A stretch of DNA of 29,035 bases from CBFGTA01 sp965651595 (GCA_965651595.1 CBFGTA010000015.1:1-29035); one strand, 5' to 3'. Positions 13,641 through 21,930 are shown, numbered from the stretch's first letter. Notes: a model not told the origin generated them from the letters alone. Numbers and translations are program-made.

Positions 13641-16328
13641 TCAACCAAGACGACGGGCGTCGACGTCGACGCGCAGTTGTGGATTACCGATACTGGCGAT
13701 GGCACCCAGAACGGTTACTCCTTCCGGGTGCGACACGACCGGGTTGAGCACAATGTCGGTGACGTGCGGGACGTCGCGTTTGAGTACACCCATCCGGTAG
13801 ACCAGTTCCTCCAGGTCGCCGGTGCGCGCTCTCCCGGCCCGGCCGGAGAAGCTCGGGATCGTTTCCCACAACAGTCTCGACCCCTTCGGCGACCGCACCA
13901 GGTCTCGTGCCTCCGACCGAGACACGGGTGCCAGCCGATAGCTCACGTCGTCGAGCAACGGGGGCAGCGCACCGGACAGGGCGAAGCTCACGACCGGCCC
14001 GTAGAGAGGGTCTTCACGCGCCGTCACCGCGCACGGCACTCCAGCCGGAGCCATGCGCTGGATGACCAGTCGGGCCAGAGCATCAGTGGGCAAGGTCGCC
14101 GCCATCGACAAGTACGCGGTACGCAGGGCGTGCTCGTTTTCCAGACTCAGCCGCAACCCCCGTAAGTCCATGCGGTGGGTCAGCCAGTCCACCCTCGTCT
14201 TGAGCACGACCGGGTAGCCGATGAACTCGGCGGCGTCGACGGCTTCCTGCTCGCTGCCGACCTCGATCGTGGGCCACAGGTTGATGTCGTAGGCGCTGAG
14301 TAGCTCAACGAGTTCGCCCTGCTGCAGGACCTCCTGATTGTCGGCGGGCACCTGTTCGAGTTGTTCGGTGACGATGCGGATCGCCCGCCGCAAGTCCGGC
14401 TCGAAGTCGTCGTCACCGGGGGTGTCGGAACGTTCGACCCATTCGTGGTAGGTGACGAGCCGACTGATCGCGCCGAGGGCCGATTCCACGTCACCGAACA
14501 CCGGCACCGACCCGTGTCCGGGCATGTCGTAAGGCCCGCGGGCGGTCATGATGGGCGCGTAGTCGTGGGCCAGGATCACGCCGACGACCGGTTTGGTGGC
14601 CTGGCGGGCCAGCCGCACCAGCACATCGGCGAGGTGCTCGTCGGTGCCGAACACCGGCGGCACATGGGCGACGATCAGCGCGTCAATCTCCGATGACGCG
14701 AGCACCTCAGCGATGGCCTGTTCAGCCGCCTCAGGATCGGCAGCAGCGTCGAAGAGGGTCACGTCGTCGCTGGGTTCGAGTCCGACGGCCACGGCGGCGT
14801 CGTGGGCGAGCCACGCGACGGCGTCGGAATCACTGACGATTCCCACCCGTCGACCCCGCGGCAGGGGCTGAAAACTGATCAGACTCGCCAAGTTCATCAG
14901 GTCGGCCGGGGATTCGGCTTCGATCACTCCACTCTGGGCGAGGAGTTGATCGACGGCCCGCGCTGGCAGGTCGGCCCGCACACCTGCCCGCCCGGTCGGC
15001 GCGATGTCGCTCGACCGCCCGGCCCGCAGCGTCACCACTGGAGTCGTGCGGCCGAGGCGTTTGGCCACTCGACAAAACTTGCGTGGGTTCGACAGCGCTT
15101 CCAGGTAGAGCACCACCAGGTTGGTCGAATCGCTGTCTTCCCAATACTGCAGCAGGTCAGTGGCTGAGACGTCGGCTCGGTTACCTGCTGAGACGAACGT
15201 CGAAATGCCCAACCCTCGCCGCATTGCTTCGGTCAGCAGGGCCGCTCCGAAGGCTCCGGTCTGGCAGAACATCCCCATCCGGCCCCGACCAGGGATGTCA
15301 GACAGGACTGAAGCGTTGAGCGCCAACCCAGGGTGGGTGTTGATCATGCCGAGGGCGTTGGGCCCGATCAGCCGGATACCAGCCTCCCGCACCTTGTCGA
15401 CGAGTTCGTCGAACGAGCGATAGTCGTGGTTGTCGATATATCCGCCACTAGTCAGCACGATTCCATAAACGTTCTTCTCGACCAGGGAGTCGATGGTGGC
15501 GAAGACACGCGATGGGGGCAAGTCCATCAGCACGACGTCGACGTCACCGACGATGTCGGTCACCGTCGAGTACACCGGGTCGAGCAGGTGGTCATCCGGG
15601 GTGGGCCGTGGGCCGACGAGGCTGATCGTCCCCTCGTAGTCGCTGGTGTGCAGGACTTGAGCCAGATGCGCCCCGAGCGTTCCGGCCGCGAAGTCGTCGG
15701 CGAGCACCGCAAGGGACGACGGATGCAGCAACTGCTGCATCGAGCGGGCCTCGTACTGGTGTTCGCGCTGTTCTTGGATCTCCAGCACGCGGGGGTGGGG
15801 ATCGATGGAGAACTCAATCCTCACTTCGCCGCCTTCTACCCGCTGGACGGGATCGTATCCGGCGGCGGAGAACGTGTTGAGCATTCGACGGTTCGACGCC
15901 AGCACGTCAGCTACGAACCGGTGGATACCGTTCTCGCGGGCAACGGCGGCTAGTTGTTCGAGCAGTATCGATCCGATGCCACAGCCTTGCAAGCTGTCGG
16001 CCACGGTGAACGCGATTTCGGCCTCACCGCGATGGGCGGAGTCGTAGGACGCGGTGGCAACAATGTGGTCGCATACGATCGTCACCAGACACACATGGTC
16101 GACGTGATCGGCGTGAGCCAGGCGGCGAGCATCCTGAACGGCGAGTTCCCGATCGGGAGAGAAGTAGCGAGTCTTGAGGGTCTGTTCGCCTAGTGTGCCA
16201 GCAAAGGCGACTAGCTCCGCTTCGTCATCGGGGCGCACCGGCCGCACCCGACAAGGGCGACCGTCACTCATCACTACGTCGGATTCCCAGTGCTGTGGAT
16301 AGGGTCGCCGCGGGTGTGAGTCGTTCAC
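13641..16328 (-). CDS. Pat-like protein acyltransferase: N-terminal GNAT fused to an acyl-CoA-synthetase-like (CoA-binding, ligase-CoA, ATP-grasp) region
   Basis: An 895-residue fusion. The GNAT domain comes first (about 15-175, acetyl-CoA loop QGCGIGSILL). It is followed by a CoA-binding and succinyl-CoA-synthetase-like region (about 195-650) and an ATP-grasp domain (about 660-890, VVLKTRVDWLTHR). The order matches Streptomyces PatA-type lysine acetyltransferases, which acetylate acyl-CoA synthetases. The usual SHTGAL phospho-histidine segment is absent: between RAGRS and SGVIEAES there is no His, so the ligase-like part is probably a non-catalytic sensor. GTG 16328 gives the expected N-terminus with a weak AGG upstream. 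The longer open frame overlaps the parC promoter region. Confidence 0.86.
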   Translation of the reverse strand: MNDSHPRRPYPQHWESDVVMSDGRPCRVRPVRPDDEAELVAFAGTLGEQTLKTRYFSPDRELAVQDARRLAHADHVDHVCLVTIVCDHIVATASYDSAHRGEAEIAFTVADSLQGCGIGSILLEQLAAVARENGIHRFVADVLASNRRMLNTFSAAGYDPVQRVEGGEVRIEFSIDPHPRVLEIQEQREHQYEARSMQQLLHPSSLAVLADDFAAGTLGAHLAQVLHTSDYEGTISLVGPRPTPDDHLLDPVYSTVTDIVGDVDVVLMDLPPSRVFATIDSLVEKNVYGIVLTSGGYIDNHDYRSFDELVDKVREAGIRLIGPNALGMINTHPGLALNASVLSDIPGRGRMGMFCQTGAFGAALLTEAMRRGLGISTFVSAGNRADVSATDLLQYWEDSDSTNLVVLYLEALSNPRKFCRVAKRLGRTTPVVTLRAGRSSDIAPTGRAGVRADLPARAVDQLLAQSGVIEAESPADLMNLASLISFQPLPRGRRVGIVSDSDAVAWLAHDAAVAVGLEPSDDVTLFDAAADPEAAEQAIAEVLASSEIDALIVAHVPPVFGTDEHLADVLVRLARQATKPVVGVILAHDYAPIMTARGPYDMPGHGSVPVFGDVESALGAISRLVTYHEWVERSDTPGDDDFEPDLRRAIRIVTEQLEQVPADNQEVLQQGELVELLSAYDINLWPTIEVGSEQEAVDAAEFIGYPVVLKTRVDWLTHRMDLRGLRLSLENEHALRTAYLSMAATLPTDALARLVIQRMAPAGVPCAVTAREDPLYGPVVSFALSGALPPLLDDVSYRLAPVSRSEARDLVRSPKGSRLLWETIPSFSGRAGRARTGDLEELVYRMGVLKRDVPHVTDIVLNPVVSHPEGVTVLGAIASIGNPQLRVDVDARRLG

Positions 16329-16448
16329 GAAGATCAGAACCTGCCCCTCACTGCCTACTCGCGTGGAGATTCCGCCACTGCCTCGGGCGCCGTTCACTAG
16401 GGTACGGGTCGAACCACGTGATGGCGGCCTGATTGGCCCGCATGGTTG

Positions 16449-16468
16449 GTCAGAACTTGGCTTCTGAC
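16449..16468. promoter_or_regulatory. 20-base dyad upstream of parC, possible operator
   Basis: GTCAGAA-CTTGGC-TTCTGAC is a perfect 7+6+7 inverted repeat in the 257-base gap between the Pat-like gene and parC. Its right arm ends four bases before a TATGCT -10 candidate (16473-16478), where a regulator would occlude RNA polymerase. No matching regulator was identified. Confidence 0.45.
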
Positions 16469-16472
16469 GGTT

Positions 16473-16478
16473 TATGCT
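16473..16478 (+). promoter_or_regulatory. Candidate -10 element for parC
   Basis: TATGCT lies 107 bases before ATG 16586, just after the 20-base dyad. No consensus -35 at 16-18 bp was found. TAGGGT at 16398-16403 is a second, weaker candidate. Confidence 0.35.
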
Positions 16479-16585
16479 GTTGCCGTTCACCATCACCGTC
16501 GGATACGCGTCACGGTCGACGCCCGAGCCGAACCTGGCACGCCAGGCTGCGACTGACGTATCCACCACTGTGCGGAGAGTGCTTG

Positions 16586-19072
16586 ATGGCCAGAAAGCCG
16601 GGCAGGGTCGCGACTGCCGAGCGTCCTGCCGAGAACGTCGTCGACGTGGACGTTTCGCACGAGATGCAAGAGAGCTTCTTGGAGTACGCCTACTCGGTCA
16701 TCTACGCCCGAGCCCTTCCCGATGCCCGCGACGGACTCAAACCCGTGCAGCGTCGGATCCTGTTCCAGATGGCGCAGATGGGTTTGCGGTCTGATCGAGG
16801 CCACGTCAAAAGCGCCCGCGTCGTGGGCGAGGTGATGGGCCGACTGCACCCGCACGGCGATTCCGCCATCTACGACGCCCTCGTGCGCATGGCTCAGCCT
16901 TTCTCCTTGCGGCTGCCCCTGATTGACGGCCACGGGAACTTCGGGTCGGCCGACGACGGACCAGCAGCCATGCGTTATACCGAGTGTCGTCTAGCTCCGG
17001 CTGCCGACGTAGTAACCGCGAGCTTGGACGAGGACGTCGTGGATTTCGTCGGCAACTACGACGGTCGCGAACGCGAACCCGTCGTGTTGCCAGCCGCGGT
17101 GCCCCTGTTGCTGGTCAACGGGGCTGCTGGCATCGCCGTCGGGATGGCCACCAACATTCCACCGCACAATCTGCGGGAAGTGTGCGCGGCGGCGATTCAT
17201 CTACTCAAACACCCGCGCGCCACCCTCGAGGACTTGATGGGTTTCGTTCCCGGCCCGGATTTGCCTTCCGGTGGTCAGATCCACGGTCTCGACGGCGTGC
17301 GGGACGCCTACGCGACGGGACGCGGAACGTTCAAGATGCGTGCCACGACGCGGATCGAGCAGGTGTCACCGCGCCGCCGGGGAATCGTGGTGACCGCCTT
17401 GCCGTACGGGGTCGGGCCCGAGAAGGTCATCGACCGCATCAAGCAACTCGTCTTGGCCAAGAAGATCAACGGCATCGCGGACCTGACAGACCTCACCGAC
17501 GGCGAGCACGGATTGCACTTGGTCATCGAGGTGAAGAGCGGATTCTCTCCCGAGGCTGTCCGCGACAACCTGTTTCGTCTCACTCCGCTCGAGGAATCGT
17601 TCAGTTCCAACTGTGTCGCGCTGGTGGACGGGCAGCCTCGCACGCTCGGCCTGCGGGAATTCCTGTCGGTGTTTCTGGAGCACCGCATCGAGGTCGTCCG
17701 CCGCCGCAGTCAGTACCGCCTCGCGAAAGCACAGGCCCGACTGCACTTAGTGGACGGGCTGCTCATCGCAACGTTGAACATCGACGAAGTGATCGCCGTG
17801 ATTCGCTCCAGCGACGACGCGGCGGCGGCCCGCCAACGACTCATCGCGATCTTCGACCTGAGCGACGAACAGGCAACCCACATTCTCGACATGCCGTTGC
17901 GCCGGCTCACCAAGTTTTCGCGCCTCGAACTCGAGTCGGAGAAGGCCAGCTTGGAGCAGACGATCGCTGAACTGAGCGAAATCCTCGGTAACGAGAAGTC
18001 GCTGAAGCGAGTGGTTGCTCAAGAGCTCGAAACGGCCGCAAAGACCCACGGCACGGCCCGCCGGACTGTACTTCTCGACGGTGAGGTGGCAGTAGCAACG
18101 CAGTCGGCTCCCCTTGAGATGTCCGACGAGCCGTGCCAGGTCATTCTCACGACGCGCGGACTGCTCGCCCGCACCGCCGGAACTACCCGTCCTGAGACGG
18201 CTGGCGGTGCCGCCATCTGGGCTTCGGCTCCCGCTACGACTCGGGGAACCGTGGCGGTTGTCACCTCGCGGGGTCTGGCGTATCGCGTCAACGTGGAAGA
18301 ACTTCCCATGGTTTCGAGCGGACATTCTGTCGCTGGCGCCCCGGTGTCGGAGTACTGCCAACTCGGCCGGTCCGAACGGTCCGTGGGATTGATGACGCTC
18401 CCGCCGGACTCAGCCGCAGCAGACGACGCTGGGGCGCCAGTCGCGCTCGTCACGAGTGCTGGCACTGTCAAGCGGCTCGCCGCCGTGTCTGCCCCCAACA
18501 AGGACTCATGGGAGGTGATCACCCTCAAACCCGGCGATTCGGTGGTTGCTGCCATGGCTGCCCCCGACGGTAGCGACTTGTTCATTATCACCACTGACGC
18601 CCAACTATTGCGGTTCCAGGCCGCTGCCGTACGCCCCCAGGGGCGCAGCGCCAGCGGAATGGCGGGCATTCGTCTGTCCCGTGACGCTCGCGTGCTCGGG
18701 TTCGCGGCGCTGCCGGCCGATCCGGACGTCGGGGACACCGCGCGCGTGGTGACAGTGGCGGGCGACTCGTCTCGTTTGGAAGGCACTTCCGCCACCAGCA
18801 TCAAGATCAGCCGGGCGGACGCGTTCCCCCGCAAGGGACGCGGCACGGCTGGCGTTCGCTGCCACCGCTTCACCCGCGGAGAAGACGTTCTGATTGCCGC
18901 CTGGGCCGGAACCGCCGAACCCGTGGTGGAGTCAGCGTCTGGCCAAGCAACGCCGCTGGCCGGTGACCTCCGCGACCGCGACGCCACCGGAACCGCCCTC
19001 ACCACCGCGACGGTGGCGGCGGTCGGCGCGTCGGCGGTGACTGCCCTGGTCCCCGGCGATGACGAAACCTAG
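16586..19072 (+). CDS. parC: DNA topoisomerase IV subunit A
   Basis: The 828-residue breakage-reunion subunit that, with ParE, decatenates and relaxes chromosomal DNA. The catalytic tyrosine is Tyr131 in AAMRYTECRL. The quinolone region HPHGDSAIYD (88-97) keeps the susceptible Ser93 and Asp97 positions. A long coiled-coil tower follows (about 360-470). The C-terminal beta-pinwheel has degenerate repeats, and I see no QRRGGRG-type GyrA box, so ParC fits better than GyrA. ATG 16586 follows GGAGAG with six bases' spacing and gives the normal N-terminus; the frame is open to 16433 without support. Presence of parE at the right end of the window agrees with this call. Confidence 0.93.
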   Translation: MARKPGRVATAERPAENVVDVDVSHEMQESFLEYAYSVIYARALPDARDGLKPVQRRILFQMAQMGLRSDRGHVKSARVVGEVMGRLHPHGDSAIYDALVRMAQPFSLRLPLIDGHGNFGSADDGPAAMRYTECRLAPAADVVTASLDEDVVDFVGNYDGREREPVVLPAAVPLLLVNGAAGIAVGMATNIPPHNLREVCAAAIHLLKHPRATLEDLMGFVPGPDLPSGGQIHGLDGVRDAYATGRGTFKMRATTRIEQVSPRRRGIVVTALPYGVGPEKVIDRIKQLVLAKKINGIADLTDLTDGEHGLHLVIEVKSGFSPEAVRDNLFRLTPLEESFSSNCVALVDGQPRTLGLREFLSVFLEHRIEVVRRRSQYRLAKAQARLHLVDGLLIATLNIDEVIAVIRSSDDAAAARQRLIAIFDLSDEQATHILDMPLRRLTKFSRLELESEKASLEQTIAELSEILGNEKSLKRVVAQELETAAKTHGTARRTVLLDGEVAVATQSAPLEMSDEPCQVILTTRGLLARTAGTTRPETAGGAAIWASAPATTRGTVAVVTSRGLAYRVNVEELPMVSSGHSVAGAPVSEYCQLGRSERSVGLMTLPPDSAAADDAGAPVALVTSAGTVKRLAAVSAPNKDSWEVITLKPGDSVVAAMAAPDGSDLFIITTDAQLLRFQAAAVRPQGRSASGMAGIRLSRDARVLGFAALPADPDVGDTARVVTVAGDSSRLEGTSATSIKISRADAFPRKGRGTAGVRCHRFTRGEDVLIAAWAGTAEPVVESASGQATPLAGDLRDRDATGTALTTATVAAVGASAVTALVPGDDET

Positions 19073-20033
19073 CCCCAGCCCGGCAGTCGGACACTGGCCC
19101 ACCAGTTGTGTCGCCAGCAGCCTCGACGCGGACGAAGACCTCGCTGGCACGGCCCCATACGCTCGCGGTTGGCTCGTCATCGAACAGCCCGGCCCTTACG
19201 GTCGCGACGCACTGACCCAGAGCCACTTCCCCCGCGATGTGGGCATTGTGCTCGCCTCCGTTCTGAACCCGATCGGTGTGCGGCCCACCCTCGTGCGACA
19301 TCCCGGGGCCCACGCCGACCATTCCGGGCCTCGGCGAGTCTGGTTCACCCGACCCGACGACCCTTCCGCGCGGCTGTGGCACACGGTCGTGGCCGATCCG
19401 CGCGAACTACTCGATTGGCCGTTCCAGGATTGGTTGAACGGCGCGCGCTTGCCAGCGGGCTGGGAGCTATTCGGCGAGCGCCTGCTATTGGTGTGTTCCC
19501 ACGCCAAACGCGATGTGTGTTGTGCCCGCCTGGGTCGGCCGCTGGCGCAGGTGTTGCACTCGGATGCGCGCCTAGCCGGGCGCGTGAGCGTATGGGAGTG
19601 TTCGCACCTCGGCGGTCACCGGTTCGCCCCCACTGCTGTCGACTTGCCGAGCGGATGGGTGTTCGGCAGGCTCACCGTCGACTCGGCGATTGCCGTGGCC
19701 GAGGGCCTGGATGCTGGCAGGGTTGACCTCCGGCTCGCCCGCGGCAACAGCGGGCGTGAACCGTTGGCCCAGGCTGCCGAGATCGCCGCCCGCAACTATC
19801 TGCAACACACACAGGTCGGTGGTGTCGGAGTGGGTAGTGTCGGAGTGGGTAGATCCGGCGAAGACTGGCTCGTCACGATCGGCGCGACCGAGGTCCGTGT
19901 GCGGGTAAGCACCGAGTCGACTGGTTCGATGGTGACGACTTCCTGCGGAGACGACCCGTCGCCTGCAACGCGTCTAGCAACGTTCATTGACGGTGAGCTA
20001 GTTTCCTCACGCCGCGGGCCGAGAACCGGGTAG
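19059..20033 (+). CDS. Sucrase/ferredoxin-like (Apd1-type) thioredoxin-fold [2Fe-2S] protein
   Basis: A 324-residue protein of the sucrase/ferredoxin-like family, a thioredoxin-fold iron-sulfur family. The likely ligands are Cys146 and Cys155 in CSHAKRDVCC, then His183 and His187 in CSHLGGHRF. The Cys-Cys spacing of nine and His-His spacing of four equal those of yeast Apd1 (C207, C216, H255, H259), which binds a [2Fe-2S] cluster with two Cys and two His. A bis-histidinyl cluster is therefore predicted; the redox partner is unknown. The ATG overlaps the parC end by 14 bases, and no clear ribosome binding site precedes it, so coupling is likely. The 3' end overlaps the convergent AlbA_2 gene by 50 bases. 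Confidence 0.85.
   Translation: MTKPSPSPAVGHWPTSCVASSLDADEDLAGTAPYARGWLVIEQPGPYGRDALTQSHFPRDVGIVLASVLNPIGVRPTLVRHPGAHADHSGPRRVWFTRPDDPSARLWHTVVADPRELLDWPFQDWLNGARLPAGWELFGERLLLVCSHAKRDVCCARLGRPLAQVLHSDARLAGRVSVWECSHLGGHRFAPTAVDLPSGWVFGRLTVDSAIAVAEGLDAGRVDLRLARGNSGREPLAQAAEIAARNYLQHTQVGGVGVGSVGVGRSGEDWLVTIGATEVRVRVSTESTGSMVTTSCGDDPSPATRLATFIDGELVSSRRGPRTG
19823..19852 (+). repeat. 15-base perfect tandem duplication in the Apd1-like gene
   Basis: TGTCGGAGTGGGTAG occurs twice in direct succession (19823-19837 and 19838-19852). It keeps frame and doubles the peptide VGVGS/VGVGR in a glycine-rich linker after the iron-sulfur domain. Confidence 0.9.
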
Positions 20034-20805
20034 CGGCGTAGGCGATGGCGTCGCCCACGTCGACTTCCCGCGTCGAGTTGCCTGAGCGCAGGTAGAACTT
20101 GCGGGCTTGGCCTTTGGCTTCGGACACCAGGACCGGAGTGGGGCTCGCTGGCACTCGAACCAGGCACACGATGCGTGTTCCGAAGTCCGATTCGGCCCCG
20201 CCACTCAACTCGTCGAAGTCGACCGTCAACCGGGAGGCGGTGACGGATCCGACGGCGTGCCCAAGGTAGTCGCGCAGCCACAGTTCGAACCGGTCCACGT
20301 CAGGGGATTTCAGATGCGGGTAGTCCACTTCGATGCCGGTCGCCTCCCCCGCGTCGTTCACCCCGATCAGCAAACTTCCGCCCTTGCCGTTGGCGAAAGC
20401 GGCCACCGTCTTGCCGATGACTGCCTCGATCTTGGGGTCTCGCCCGCCAGTGTGCACATTCGTGCGGGCCGTCGACTTGAACTCGACCGTTTCGCTCTCG
20501 CCAGCGGCAACGAGTTCGCGGATCGAGCGGCGATCCACCCGTCGCCGGGCCGCTACTGCCTCGACCGCGAGCAGCACCAGCAAGGTGGCGATGATGGCGC
20601 CGATGGCGGTTGCGATGGGCACTGGGCCTTCGGGTCGACGCAAAACCACTTGGGTGAGGCCGCCGCCGATTGCTGCGCCCGCTATGCCGCACAGGGTTGC
20701 TTCAGCAAACGTCAATCGCACTCGGTACCGCAACACCCGTCGACCTAGCAGGCCGAGGACGATTCCGGCCGCCAAGGCCAGAGCCGCAGATTCGACGATC
20801 ACCAT
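19984..20805 (-). CDS. Membrane-anchored AlbA_2 (Schlafen-type) domain protein
   Basis: A 273-residue protein with an N-terminal membrane part (helices near 4-21, 36-55 and 62-84) and a C-terminal AlbA_2 domain facing the cytosol. The domain starts at IRELVAAGESETVEFKSTA (Glu103, Glu105, Glu108, Lys110) and continues with GKTVAAFANGKGGSLLIGVNDAGEATGI. AlbA_2 is shared with Schlafen nucleases and with bacterial regulators often labelled ATP-binding proteins. The acidic residues needed for nuclease action are partly present, but activity is not established. No helix-turn-helix or ATPase domain follows. It lies 88 bases downstream of the secreted protein gene on the same strand. Function unknown. 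Confidence 0.75.
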   Translation of the reverse strand: MVIVESAALALAAGIVLGLLGRRVLRYRVRLTFAEATLCGIAGAAIGGGLTQVVLRRPEGPVPIATAIGAIIATLLVLLAVEAVAARRRVDRRSIRELVAAGESETVEFKSTARTNVHTGGRDPKIEAVIGKTVAAFANGKGGSLLIGVNDAGEATGIEVDYPHLKSPDVDRFELWLRDYLGHAVGSVTASRLTVDFDELSGGAESDFGTRIVCLVRVPASPTPVLVSEAKGQARKFYLRSGNSTREVDVGDAIAYAATRFSARGVRKLAHRQ

Positions 20806-20814
20806 GGGATTAGT

Positions 20815-20874
20815 TCAGCACACGGCCGGGAGCCAACTGTCGGGTCGCGCCTGCGCACCCAACTGTTGTGCTGA
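20815..20874. other. Inverted repeat between the secreted protein gene and the AlbA_2 gene
   Basis: TCAGCACA (20815-20822) pairs with TGTGCTGA (20867-20874) around a 44-base loop. In the 88-base gap between two minus-strand genes it could be a terminator, an RNA leader structure or an operator pair. There is no U-tract. Confidence 0.3.
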
Positions 20875-20893
20875 CCAACTCGGGGAGCTGGGT

Positions 20894-21694
20894 CTAGAGG
20901 CGGTCGGCCGCGAGCTGGGCCAATTCCCGAATCGGGGTACCGCTGCTTCCCGAACCCATCGATCCGCGAGCCACAGCAGTCACCACGTCGCCCGACGAAA
21001 CGACGGCGACTTGTGATGACATCGACATGAATCCGCCGATGTTGGCGGTGATTGTGAGGAGTCGGGCGTCATCGGCGCCGGTGATGTTCATAGTTTGCGC
21101 ATCGATCGTGATGTTCGCTTCGCCCATTTTCGTGGAAATGGTCACGGACGAGCAGTCAGCGAGCCGCGCGTCGAGTTCGGCGAACAATCCCTGCACTGCT
21201 CCCGCGTCCTGGAACTGGCCGATTACTTGGCCTGCGAGTGTTGCGGCGAACACGTTGTCGCCCCGAACCGCAGCGCGGTACGCGTGTCCGGTTGCCTGGT
21301 CCATGCGGGCCCCGGGGCGGGTGCACGCTTCCGGCGACACGTCGACGCTGCCCAGCATCTCGCTGAGGCCGTCAAGTCCGTTCGCTCCGCCGAACTGACC
21401 GAGCATCTTCTTCGCCTCTGAGCGCATCCCCGACAGGTCCGGCTTCGTGAAACCTGAACCGTAAGCCGACCGCGGGAGCAACTTGCTTTCGAGTTGCGGG
21501 TCTTGGTCCTTGAGACGCTTCACGGCGTCGCGCACAGAATCAGCGGTGGGCGCCTCCGGTGCCACCTGCGCCACTGCTGCTACCGGCTCGGCAGTCGACT
21601 GCGACATGGCTGGTGCCACGATGGCCACTGCCCCGACAGCGACAGCAAGCGAGCCGACTCCGGCGATGATGCGGGAACGAGTTGTGGTGAACAC
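20894..21694 (-). CDS. Secreted or membrane-anchored protein of unknown function, possibly PknH sensor-domain-like
   Basis: A 266-residue exported protein. Residues 8-29 form a hydrophobic Sec signal or anchor (RIIAGVGSLAVAVGAVAIVAPAM). An Ala/Pro-rich linker and a mature domain with only two cysteines, in PEACTRPGARM and ARLADCSSVTI, follow. Those Cys, probably a disulfide, and the stretch GQVIGQFQDAGAVQGLFAELDARLADC resemble the extracellular sensor domain fused to mycobacterial PknH. This is a loose resemblance, not a firm assignment. GTG 21694 follows GAAAGGG with suitable spacing; the frame is open much further upstream without support. It is divergent from the metallophosphoesterase operon. 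Confidence 0.6.
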   Translation of the reverse strand: MFTTTRSRIIAGVGSLAVAVGAVAIVAPAMSQSTAEPVAAVAQVAPEAPTADSVRDAVKRLKDQDPQLESKLLPRSAYGSGFTKPDLSGMRSEAKKMLGQFGGANGLDGLSEMLGSVDVSPEACTRPGARMDQATGHAYRAAVRGDNVFAATLAGQVIGQFQDAGAVQGLFAELDARLADCSSVTISTKMGEANITIDAQTMNITGADDARLLTITANIGGFMSMSSQVAVVSSGDVVTAVARGSMGSGSSGTPIRELAQLAADRL

Positions 21695-21782
21695 TAAGGG
21701 ACCCTTTCGGTAGCCATTCCACCGTCGTGCACCACGCGCCCCGACTGTCGAGGAACCGGCTGGGCTGACGATGTTCTCCCCC

Positions 21783-21801
21783 ACTGTAACCCGCTTCTGA
21801 C
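21783..21801 (-). promoter_or_regulatory. Candidate -10 with adjacent GTCAGAA half-site for the secreted protein gene
   Basis: On the minus strand GTCAGAA (21801-21795) is followed after six bases by TACAGT (21788-21783), a plausible -10 about 90 bases before GTG 21694. The same heptamer forms the dyad at the parC promoter. No clear -35 is present. Confidence 0.3.
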
Positions 21802-21844
21802 GATTCGGGAACCGCTTGAGCGATCTCTTGGCCGCCTGATCGGC

Positions 21845-21875
21845 TTGCACCCGGCCGCCAGGCTGGGTCGATAAC
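21845..21875 (+). promoter_or_regulatory. Candidate promoter of the metallophosphoesterase operon
   Basis: TTGCAC (21845-21850), a 19-base spacer and GATAAC (21870-21875) lie upstream of GTG 21942. The spacing is long and the match partial, so this is tentative. Confidence 0.3.
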
Positions 21876-21930
21876 TGGCAACCGGCCTGTGGGACGGGTT
21901 GAATGGCGTAGGAGAAGAGGTCGGACTTTC

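Noticed and set aside
16329..16568. N-terminal extension of the Pat-like gene
   Set aside because: It crosses the intergenic region holding the parC dyad and promoter candidate and shows no domain similarity. GTG 16328 gives the expected N-terminus.
18019..19005. A 328-codon minus-strand open frame inside parC
   Set aside because: It is the antisense shadow of a clear parC reading frame and has low-complexity Ser/Arg/Thr composition.
16586..19072. Gyrase subunit A instead of topoisomerase IV subunit A
   Set aside because: No GyrA-box motif was seen in the C-terminal pinwheel, and a parE-like gene lies nearby in the arrangement known from Streptomyces. A separate gyrA outside the window would settle it.
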